A DNA stretch of 64,000 bases from the NCBI GenBank assembly GCA_038125725.1, contig JAYPEK010000003.1, positions 91,127 through 155,126 on the forward strand. The letters are read 5' to 3'. The translations under genes were made by a program, and so were the position numbers. Shown here in pieces: positions 1 to 7,072 of this stretch. Source of the DNA: TMED8 sp038125725. Lineage in GTDB: Bacteria > Pseudomonadota > Alphaproteobacteria > Rhodospirillales > Casp-alpha2. The first letter of the stretch is position 1, and every line of letters starts with the position of its first letter. The notes under the pieces are model-generated. The model was given only the letters and a program-made list of their open reading frames with translations, was not told the origin of the DNA and made no database searches.

Positions 1-443
1 TCATGCGCCTCCGCAAAAGCGTCACTGACCAAAACCTCGTCGTTGCGGCCGGGTGCCGGCCAGCGACCCTCGGCGAGGTGCAGCCGGTTGAGCCTCGGCT
101 GGCCGCCAACCGGGTAGGAGAGCACATGGCCCTGTACCGGTTCCGCCAGTGCCGGCATGTCGAGGGTGACCAGCTTCTTGATCCGGGTTTCGGCGAAGCG
201 GAGCCCGGGTACCGCTTCCAGCCGCCGGGCCAGCGTATTGGGCGCGCGTTTCAGGGGCGCGAAGATCTCCGCGAAGCCGTAGCGGTCGTAATAGGCGGCG
301 CGGGTGTCGATCAGCGAGCGCAGCATGCCCTCGCTCATCACGTACATGGCGATTCCCGCCGCCAGCACCAGCGCGATGGCCAGCGCCTGCGCCCACATGG
401 AGCGGAGGTCGCGCAGCATCTTGCGGTCGAGCGCGCTCAGCAT
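1..443 (-). CDS. ABC transporter permease, FtsX/MacB-like (partial, C-terminus outside window)
   Basis: The leftward reading frame opens with ATG at 443 and runs off the left edge, so only about the first 147 residues are visible. It starts with a short cytoplasmic segment (MLSALDRKMLRDL), then a hydrophobic helix at about residues 19-37 (ALAIALVLAAGIAMYV), followed by a periplasm-like region. This is the N-terminal layout of FtsX/MacB/DevC-type permeases, whose large extracytoplasmic domain follows the first helix. The start lies 4 nt after the stop of the ATPase gene just upstream, so the two are one operon and probably one transporter. Substrate is unknown. The family usually moves lipids, lipoproteins, peptides or drugs outward, often with a membrane-fusion partner that may lie beyond the window. 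Confidence 0.8.
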   Translation of the reverse strand, partial: MLSALDRKMLRDLRSMWAQALAIALVLAAGIAMYVMSEGMLRSLIDTRAAYYDRYGFAEIFAPLKRAPNTLARRLEAVPGLRFAETRIKKLVTLDMPALAEPVQGHVLSYPVGGQPRLNRLHLAEGRWPAPGRNDEVLVSDAFAEAH

Positions 444-447
444 GGCG

Positions 448-1161
448 TCACCACGAAATTTCCGCAGGCGGCTTGCGCAGGGTGACGGTTCGCACGTCCT
501 GGATGCGCCCGTCGCCGATGATAATCACCCGGTCGGCCATGTCGGCGATGGCGGCGTTATGGGTGATGACCGCCGTGGTGGTGCCGAGTTCGCGGTTGGT
601 GCGGTCGATGGCGTCGAGGACCAAAGTGCCGGTTTTGGAATCGAGCGCGCCGGTGGGCTCGTCGCACATCAGGATGTCGGGGCGTTTGGCGATGGCGCGG
701 GCAATGGCGACGCGCTGCTGCTCGCCGCCGGAAAGCTCGGCCGGGAAGTGGTGCTTGCGCGCATCCAGCCCGACCAGGTCGAGGGCGTCGCCGGCGGCCA
801 TCGGCTGGGCGGCGATCTCGGTCACCAGCTCGACGTTCTCCGCCGCGGTCAGGCTGGCGACCAGGTTGTAGAACTGGAACACGAAACCGACGTGATCGCG
901 TCTGTACGCCGTCAGTCCGGCATCGTCCATGGCGGCCAGGTCGCGGCCCTGGAACATGACCGAGCCCTGGCTCGGCCGGTCGAGGCCGCCGAGAATATTG
1001 AGGAGCGTCGACTTGCCGCTGCCGCTGGGTCCCAACAGCACCACCAGTTCGCCGGCGAAAAGCTCGATATCGACACCGCCCAGCGCCGTGACCGTCACGT
1101 CGCCGGTCGCGTAGGTCTTGGTCAAGCCGCGGGCCTGCAGGGTCGGTGTTCGGTCAGCCAC
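448..1161 (-). CDS. ABC transporter ATP-binding protein, MacB/LolD type
   Basis: A 237-residue ATPase with every hallmark: Walker A GPSGSGKST at 44-52, Q-loop glutamine near 96, signature LSGGEQQ at 143-149, Walker B ILMCDEP at 163-169 and the following D-loop (GALDS). The signature and the phrase CDEPTGALD are typical of the LolD/MacB/DevA branch, which partners FtsX-like permeases. It energises the permease encoded 4 nt downstream by ATP hydrolysis at the inner face of the membrane. Length is normal for the branch. Substrate and direction (probably export) are inferred from the subfamily only. Confidence 0.93.
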   Translation of the reverse strand: MADRTPTLQARGLTKTYATGDVTVTALGGVDIELFAGELVVLLGPSGSGKSTLLNILGGLDRPSQGSVMFQGRDLAAMDDAGLTAYRRDHVGFVFQFYNLVASLTAAENVELVTEIAAQPMAAGDALDLVGLDARKHHFPAELSGGEQQRVAIARAIAKRPDILMCDEPTGALDSKTGTLVLDAIDRTNRELGTTTAVITHNAAIADMADRVIIIGDGRIQDVRTVTLRKPPAEISW

Positions 1162-1254
1162 GCCGGTGTCTCGGGGTTGCAGAAAAGTCGCGCTACCGAT
1201 GATAGCAGGGTGTGGCCCTGCACCCCACCCCTAAGGGCTTGTGGGGAAGCGCGC

Positions 1255-3444
1255 CTAGCTGGCGCCGCGAAGCTCGTGCGCTTCCAGCATCTTCCACATG
1301 ACGATCGGCACATCGACGATGCGGTCGCCCGGGATCTCGTAGATGCGGCAGGGCTCCAGTGTTTTGTAGCCGAATACGCCAGGGATGCCGAACAGCACCT
1401 GTTCCTCGCCGAAGAAGTTGCGCTCGCAGACGGTGCCGATGGACTCGTCGTCGCGGAACTGCTCCACCTTGCCGCTGTCGACCACGAACATGGCGTTCGG
1501 CGGCAGGTTCTCCAGGTTCTCTCCGGCGTCGAATTCGTGCAGCACCATGGCATCGGAAATGCGGTTTTGGATCGGCGGCGAGACGGACTCACCGAACAGC
1601 CAGGTCTGCTCCAGGATTTCCCGGTTCTTGGCGCGCTGGTCGATTACGTGTCCGAGGCCATTGCGTCTGATGACCTCGCGGTAGGCCGGCATGGTGATGC
1701 GGAGCGCGCGGACGAAGTTGACGGTGCGGTAAGCGGACGGCGACGGTAGGTCGTGGATGCCGTTGTACTCGCCGACCAGGCCGCCGGCGGAGATGACGTT
1801 ATAGACGTCGTCTTCGGAGCGGATTTTCTCGACCGTGCCGGTGACAACCAGGAACACCTCGTCCGGGACCTGTCCTTTGCGGAGGATGATCTCGCCCGGC
1901 ATGAACTCGATGATCGGATTGTTCAGGAGCGTCCGCAGGTAGTGGCGGTCCATGTCCGGGAAATAGTTGTGCAGGAAGCCGAAGGCGAAGCGGCGCAGGT
2001 TGCCGGACGTGTCCGCGACCAGGGAATCGACGACGCCGAAGGGCGCGCTGGAACCGATTTCCTTTTGCTTGTTCGTGAGCGCTTCGGAGCGGTGCGCCAG
2101 CACGATCTTGGAAGACTGGTCGGTCTTGAAGTCCTCGACCTCGCCATGGATCATGCCACCGCCGATGTCGATCTTCTTCAGGTCCACCGGCGTCAGGTAG
2201 CTGCTCTTGGCTCTTTCCACGTCGGCCTTGGTCATGCCGGGCGCGCTGTCGTCCTCGGTGACCATGCTGTCCATCACCTTGAACGACGCGATGTCCGCCA
2301 GGTGCGCATAGGTCAGGTAGCGGCTCTCCCAGAAAGCGCGGAAGATGAAGGCAGACGTCTCCACCGGATGCGGCGACAGGATCGGCAGCACTTCCAGCCC
2401 GCCGATGTCGTTCCAGGTGTCGAATTCCAGGTCGTGGACGTCGAAGTAATGCGCGATCTGCCCTTCGTCGATGGACAAGAGCGCCGAAAGCTTCCGGAAC
2501 ACCGACGTGCGCACCAAGGGCGTGGCGTAGTATTTGATCCGCCGGTCGGTGCGCAGCAGGCTGGTGATGCCGGCGAAGTGGTCGTCGTGGCAGTGGGTAT
2601 GGAAGATGCCCTCGATCTCGTTGACGCCGATACCGAGCGCCGTGAGGCTGTAGGCGATGTTCGGTCCGGCATCGATGAGGAAGATCTTGCCCTGGTAGAT
2701 CAGGATCGAGGCCATGCAGGGGCGATTGATGTCCCAGCCGTCGCCCTGGCCCGAATGCACCACCGAGAAATAGTCGCGCGACACGCTCTGGAAGCCCAGC
2801 GGATAGGCCGAGCGGTCGTTGCGGCCGCGCTTGATGGTGAGGTCGATGGTGATCGTTTCGCCGCCGTAGGAAAGGGTGAAGACGTTGCAGCGCTGGCGCT
2901 CGATGGTGACGCCGTTGCGGATTTCCAATGGGCCCGTGCCGACGACCCGGTGGTCGAGCAGCTCCTCGGTGGGCAGGATGCGGCCGAAGGCGAACTTCAG
3001 CTTCATGCGCATGATCATCTCGGCGCGTTCGCGGGTCTCGCCGGCGGCGACGATCTCGTCGACCGAGGTCAGGCCGTAGTTGCCCCGGTAGATGTACTGC
3101 ATCTGCGCTTCGATCTGGTCCTCGGCGCCGATCAGCATCGGCTTGACGCCGGTGTTGTTCGGATGGCCCGGCACCAGCATGCCCTGCAGGTAGAGCATCT
3201 GCAGCACCGGGAACTCGGCCAGGTTACAGAACTTGCCGTTCTGCAGGGCCACGTCGGAAAGCAGGATGGCGTTGGGGCCGGTCTGGTAGGTGACACCGTC
3301 CTTCTGCGTCGGCACGATCAGACGCAGGCGCATCAGGTGCTTGGTCGCGTCCTCAGGACAGCCGCAGAGCAGGAACAGCTCCGCTTCCGGAACTTCGACC
3401 CAGTAGACCCCCTTGATGACTTCCGTCTTTTTAATCTTGCCCAT
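1255..3444 (-). CDS. MBL-fold metallohydrolase with two C-terminal cyclic-nucleotide-binding-like domains
   Basis: ATG 3444 (MGKIKKTEV) is preferred over an upstream in-frame start at 3546, whose extra 34 residues look like translated leader; this gives 729 residues. Residues 1-200 are unrecognised. A metallo-beta-lactamase core follows, with the metal motif HCHDDH at 284-289 and later histidines (AHLAD, LAHRS). Two cNMP-binding-like beta-barrels follow at about 515-620 and 630-729, each with a GE pair (VGEY, FGEE). Both lack the arginine that normally contacts the cyclic phosphate, so nucleotide binding is doubtful. The fold suggests hydrolysis of a phosphodiester or thioester, with the tandem barrels as a sensor. 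It stands alone, 93 nt upstream of the ABC ATPase gene on the same strand. Substrate is not known to me. Confidence 0.8.
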   Translation of the reverse strand: MGKIKKTEVIKGVYWVEVPEAELFLLCGCPEDATKHLMRLRLIVPTQKDGVTYQTGPNAILLSDVALQNGKFCNLAEFPVLQMLYLQGMLVPGHPNNTGVKPMLIGAEDQIEAQMQYIYRGNYGLTSVDEIVAAGETRERAEMIMRMKLKFAFGRILPTEELLDHRVVGTGPLEIRNGVTIERQRCNVFTLSYGGETITIDLTIKRGRNDRSAYPLGFQSVSRDYFSVVHSGQGDGWDINRPCMASILIYQGKIFLIDAGPNIAYSLTALGIGVNEIEGIFHTHCHDDHFAGITSLLRTDRRIKYYATPLVRTSVFRKLSALLSIDEGQIAHYFDVHDLEFDTWNDIGGLEVLPILSPHPVETSAFIFRAFWESRYLTYAHLADIASFKVMDSMVTEDDSAPGMTKADVERAKSSYLTPVDLKKIDIGGGMIHGEVEDFKTDQSSKIVLAHRSEALTNKQKEIGSSAPFGVVDSLVADTSGNLRRFAFGFLHNYFPDMDRHYLRTLLNNPIIEFMPGEIILRKGQVPDEVFLVVTGTVEKIRSEDDVYNVISAGGLVGEYNGIHDLPSPSAYRTVNFVRALRITMPAYREVIRRNGLGHVIDQRAKNREILEQTWLFGESVSPPIQNRISDAMVLHEFDAGENLENLPPNAMFVVDSGKVEQFRDDESIGTVCERNFFGEEQVLFGIPGVFGYKTLEPCRIYEIPGDRIVDVPIVMWKMLEAHELRGAS

Positions 3445-3911
3445 GCGGACAGTTTCCCCGGTTCGCGTTCGCCGGGTCCAAGCCATGGTAGCGGCTCGGG
3501 CGACGAGGCGAAGATTTCGTATGAGGCACCCCGTCACAGTATTCAAGCAAGGGCCTTACGGTATCCTGACACCCATTGCTAGGTGTTCCGTCTCCGGGAA
3601 TCAAGCATAGCCTTCACCCCGCCCGCGGCGCGTGCCGGGCCGGCCGCCGCGGCCGGTCCGCCGCTGTTGCCGCTATGCGCCGGGAGTGTGCGGTTTCCGG
3701 CAGGGAAAACGGCGCGCAAAGGAAAATAAAGATATTAATAGATAAATATTGACAAAATTCCTATTTCTCTGTAGAAAGGGATTCGCAGGCGGCCATTTTG
3801 TGTCCGGCATCCAGGGCCCCGGCCCATCTTCCGGAATTTCCCGAGCGGGATCAGGCGCCTCCTCATCGACGTTCACCGTGAATTCATAACCGGAACCTCA
3901 GGAGCAGGCGC
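3445..3911. other. Non-coding stretch between divergent genes, with an AT-rich block
   Basis: 467 nt separate the MBL-fold gene (leftward) from the peptidoglycan-binding gene (rightward). Bases 3721-3780 are only about 25% G+C by hand count, against roughly 60-70% nearby, and probably hold promoter elements; I could not pick a convincing -35/-10 pair. A leftward 67-codon frame at 3673-3876 has no recognisable domain and no good ribosome-binding site, and I do not call it. Confidence 0.5.
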
Positions 3912-5351
3912 ATGATCAATCCCTTCAGACTGAAAGGCCCCTTCGGGGCGGACTACAGCGTCGACGGCGACGACTTCCTTCGCACCAAGAAGGCGCTGCA
4001 TCAACTCGGACACTTCGACGAAAAGGCGTTCGTCAACCCATACGCCGACACGCGCATGATCGACGGGCTCAAAAGCTTCCAGCGCTCGCGCGGCCTCACC
4101 CCCGACGGCGTCATGAAACCGGACGGCCCGACGGCGAAAGCGCTTGGCGATGCGCTGGGCGGCGGCCGGGATGGTCGAGGGTTTGTTGCCAAGCAACGTG
4201 AACCGGTGCTGCCGCCAAATGTAATTTCGGAGTTCCCGGTTGGGCGGATCCGGCGACCGGATTTATTGGAGCAGGTCTCCGCCCCGTCTACCCACCAAAA
4301 ATTCGTCGGTGCTCAAAATCGCAAACTTGCAGGCGTTGTCCCTGACCAACTTCGCGCTCGTGGCACCAATATCGATTATGCGCCGGCGTCCGGGTTGAAG
4401 CCGGCCCCGTCGCCTACCAGTCCTATTGCGCCCAATGTGCAGACTGATCTGGAAGCCATACTGCGGGACGACTCCCGAGGCAAAGCAAAGCGCCAAGAAT
4501 ACGAGACGCTGGTCGCCGGACCCGAAGTGTTTTTATTGCCAGAAGCCGCTGTTTTGGTTTTATCCGGCGTTGCCGCTGCGGGCTTGATAACAAAGGTGCA
4601 GGAGGAGCGTTATCGGGCGCAAATCGAACAAGGCGGCGAGGCCATGAGACGGGCAGTGAGCGATCTCGGTGAAATGGCCAGGCAGATAAGGCCCGGCACC
4701 CGTTTGCCGCGTGTCGATATTGCCGATCCGCCGCCAGCTGTACCGCCACAAGAACCGGACGATGAAAAGCCGCCACGGAAAACCGAGTTTCCGGCGGAGC
4801 CAGCTAAAATGCCAAAGCTCAATGGTCGGCCGCTGAACGAAGTCCTGAAGAATGAGCCACTGATCTTCCCTGTGATAAGCGAGGAAATTCGGAAAGAATT
4901 GGCAAAGCCCCTTTATGCCCATCCCGGTGATGCCACAACGAAAGAGGGAAACAGGATTATTGTTGAAGAGGTTCTTCCTGAGCTTCTCGACGAATACCGC
5001 TTGGACCTTCAAGACAAGATTCAGCATAGACACGGAGTGAGCGAGAAAGAGGAATATATGAAGCATAAGGATACCGGTATAAAAGGATCGTCATTTCCCG
5101 ATTTTACCTTTGAGGACATTAGGAACGGGACCAAATTGAGGGGACTGACAGGACTCACCCTCAAAGACCGGAGGACGCCGATCGCACCGGAGCGCCAACA
5201 GGTTTACGGAGTGCGCGACAAAAGCGAGCCTGGCGATGTCGTCGCCCCGCTTCCAAAACTTCGCCCCGGTATGGATATTGAAGACTTCAAAGACTGGGCA
5301 AGGGAATCACTACGGCCATACCTCCATAGCTGGATTGGGTCGCCAAAATAG
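3912..5351 (+). CDS. Peptidoglycan-binding, single-pass membrane protein with orphan C-terminal domain (possible polymorphic toxin)
   Basis: A 479-residue protein. Residues about 20-82 form a PG_binding_1-like domain (FLRTKKALHQLG, then DGLKSFQRSRGL and DGVMKPDGPTAKAL). Residues 90-200 look disordered, 206-226 form one hydrophobic helix (FLLPEAAVLVLSGVAAAGL), 272-300 are proline-rich, and 301-479 form a polar domain I do not recognise (PDFTFEDI at 396-403, LKDRRTP at 417-423). GC falls along the gene: bases 4081-4140 are about 73% G+C, bases 5041-5100 about 42%. A conserved cell-wall-binding N-terminus joined to a foreign C-terminus is typical of polymorphic toxins or effectors; that role is inference. 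AGGAGCAGG just upstream of ATG 3912 supports the start. A small orphan gene follows after 125 nt and could encode an immunity protein. Confidence 0.75.
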   Translation: MINPFRLKGPFGADYSVDGDDFLRTKKALHQLGHFDEKAFVNPYADTRMIDGLKSFQRSRGLTPDGVMKPDGPTAKALGDALGGGRDGRGFVAKQREPVLPPNVISEFPVGRIRRPDLLEQVSAPSTHQKFVGAQNRKLAGVVPDQLRARGTNIDYAPASGLKPAPSPTSPIAPNVQTDLEAILRDDSRGKAKRQEYETLVAGPEVFLLPEAAVLVLSGVAAAGLITKVQEERYRAQIEQGGEAMRRAVSDLGEMARQIRPGTRLPRVDIADPPPAVPPQEPDDEKPPRKTEFPAEPAKMPKLNGRPLNEVLKNEPLIFPVISEEIRKELAKPLYAHPGDATTKEGNRIIVEEVLPELLDEYRLDLQDKIQHRHGVSEKEEYMKHKDTGIKGSSFPDFTFEDIRNGTKLRGLTGLTLKDRRTPIAPERQQVYGVRDKSEPGDVVAPLPKLRPGMDIEDFKDWARESLRPYLHSWIGSPK

Positions 5352-5476
5352 CAATTGCCGGAAAGGAGTCTGGATGGTGAGGTCTTCGAGCCGCACCATC
5401 CAAACTTGTTTGATGTAAGAAAAAGAAATACACTCTTTATTTGTGCAGTATTGCTTAATTTTCGGCCTGAACGATC

Positions 5477-6070
5477 ATGTCCAGCGGTCGCGATTTCTAT
5501 TTTACTCTTGCAGATGAAGCTGCGTTTTCTGAGCTTCTTTTGAGGAAATATCCCAGTGCGGTGTTCGCTGCAGATGAACACCCTTCGGAAACTGATTTCC
5601 GAGTCTTTCCATCCATCGAATCGGCAGATTGCTGGCTGCTTCGGGTTTTTGTGCCGCCCCCTAAATGGCGACCTATCCTGAAGCCCGGGGGCATCCACAG
5701 ACTTTTCAAAATCGCTAACCCTCCGGAACTCGAACTCCATCTGATCCGTTCCAGCCATGGATGGACACAAGACAACCTGACGGCGGATGGTGAGCCGCGA
5801 TGGATTACGGATGGTGGATGTGGCGTAATTTACTACCCGAGCCCGAATAAAGCCCAACGGTCCTTTCGTGACCGCGTGTGGCGTATCTTCCCGAAGATCG
5901 CCACTTGGGAATTGGAGGCCTACGATTCGCAAACTCGTCGGAAGGTTGCCTGGGAAAAGACGGACAAGATCGTATGGGCGGGGAACGACGCCATTCGATG
6001 GGCGCGGGAAAACCCATTGCGGCGATTTACCGGGAAGGGCGTGATCTACGGTCCCAAGAAGGACGGCTGA
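5477..6070 (+). CDS. Hypothetical protein, candidate immunity partner of the upstream gene
   Basis: 197 residues starting MSSGRDFYFTLADE, with no signal peptide, no membrane segment and no domain I recognise. It is rich in tryptophan and aromatic residues (WRPILKPGG, RSSHGWTQD, KIVWAGND). Base composition is clearly lower in GC than the flanking metabolic genes, as in the 3' part of the preceding gene, so the two probably arrived together. A small soluble orphan directly behind a wall-binding protein with an orphan C-terminal domain is the classic position of an immunity gene. The ribosome-binding site is weak. Function is unproven; it could be an unrelated accessory protein. Confidence 0.6.
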   Translation: MSSGRDFYFTLADEAAFSELLLRKYPSAVFAADEHPSETDFRVFPSIESADCWLLRVFVPPPKWRPILKPGGIHRLFKIANPPELELHLIRSSHGWTQDNLTADGEPRWITDGGCGVIYYPSPNKAQRSFRDRVWRIFPKIATWELEAYDSQTRRKVAWEKTDKIVWAGNDAIRWARENPLRRFTGKGVIYGPKKDG

Positions 6071-6091
6071 AATCCTCGTTATTGGCGCCCG

Positions 6092-7072
6092 TCAACCGAT
6101 CCCGAACAGGTCCTTCGCCGTTTCGCCCAGGATCATGCTCTTCTGGGCGTCGGTGAAGTCCGCGTTCTCGATCACCTTCAAGGGCTCCATGTCGCCGATG
6201 GGGAAGGGGTAGTCGGAGCCCATCACCACCTTGTCGTGGCCGCAGCACGAACAGAGGAACGTCAGCGCGCCCGGATCGAACAGGACGCTGTCGAAGAAAA
6301 GCTGGTTGAAGCCCTCCACCGGGTCGGCGTATTCGCCGGGGTGGATTTCATGGTTGCGGGCCAGGCGGCCAAGCATGAACGGCAGGGCGCCGCCGCCGTG
6401 CGAGACGACGCAGCGCATGCCCTTGTGCTTGATGAAATGGCCTGCGAACAGCATCCGCGCCACTGCGGTGGTGGTGTCGGTGCCGCGCCCGACCGCGTTC
6501 ATCATGGCGTAGTCGTTCAAGCGCGGATCGCCGCAGCCGAACATGGGGTGGATATAGATGGTCGCCTTCAGCGCCGCCGCCGCCTCCCAGAAAGGATCCA
6601 GGTCCGGGTCGTCCAGGTTGCCGGACGAGCCGTGCGGCTGGGTGCCGATCATGGCGCCGTGCATGCCGTTGGCCAGCGCTTCCTCCAGCACCTTGGCGGC
6701 GCGCTTGCCGTCCTGCATCGGCACCGAGGCGAGCGGATACATGCGGTCGATCCCTTCCGTGCCGCTCGTCTGGTATTCGTTGAGGAAGCGGCTCCAGGCC
6801 TCGCCTTCCTCCGCCGGCAGTTCGTAGCCGAAGCTGTCGAGCCAGCCGCCGACCACTTGGCCGTCGATGCGCTGTTCGTCCATCCATTGCAAGCGCATGT
6901 CCGAGTCGCGGAGCTTCGGCGACAGCGGCCGCGTCGGCGCCTGGCCCATGAAGGCGAGGCGGAACTTGCCGTCTTCCTCCAAGAGCTCGACGTTGGGGAA
7001 GCGGCCGATTTCCGATTTCAGCGCCGTCAGCAGGCTCTGCGGGGTGAAGTGCGCGTGGGTGTCGATGATCAT
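6092..7072 (-). CDS. Amidohydrolase family protein, ACMSD-like
   Basis: 326 residues of the amidohydrolase superfamily, closest in pattern to the ACMSD/gamma-resorcylate decarboxylase branch. Metal ligands are in place: HxH in DTHAHF at 4-6, a mid-protein histidine (IYIHPMFG), VVSHGGG, and the C-terminal aspartate in MGSDYPFP. Members of this branch decarboxylate or hydrolyse aromatic ring-cleavage products with a single Zn or similar ion. Its ATG overlaps the stop of the Mo-hydroxylase large subunit by 4 nt, making it the last gene of the ubiX operon and a likely late enzyme of the same pathway. The exact substrate cannot be read from sequence. Confidence 0.88.
   Translation of the reverse strand: MIIDTHAHFTPQSLLTALKSEIGRFPNVELLEEDGKFRLAFMGQAPTRPLSPKLRDSDMRLQWMDEQRIDGQVVGGWLDSFGYELPAEEGEAWSRFLNEYQTSGTEGIDRMYPLASVPMQDGKRAAKVLEEALANGMHGAMIGTQPHGSSGNLDDPDLDPFWEAAAALKATIYIHPMFGCGDPRLNDYAMMNAVGRGTDTTTAVARMLFAGHFIKHKGMRCVVSHGGGALPFMLGRLARNHEIHPGEYADPVEGFNQLFFDSVLFDPGALTFLCSCCGHDKVVMGSDYPFPIGDMEPLKVIENADFTDAQKSMILGETAKDLFGIG

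Noticed and set aside
3673..3876. 67-codon leftward frame in the spacer after the MBL gene
   Set aside because: Crosses a strongly AT-rich promoter-like block and shows no coding features.
5000..5351. PD-(D/E)xK nuclease motif in the orphan C-terminal domain (FPDF ... LTLKD)
   Set aside because: The position two before the lysine is threonine, not Asp/Glu, so the motif is incomplete; a nuclease cannot be claimed from this.
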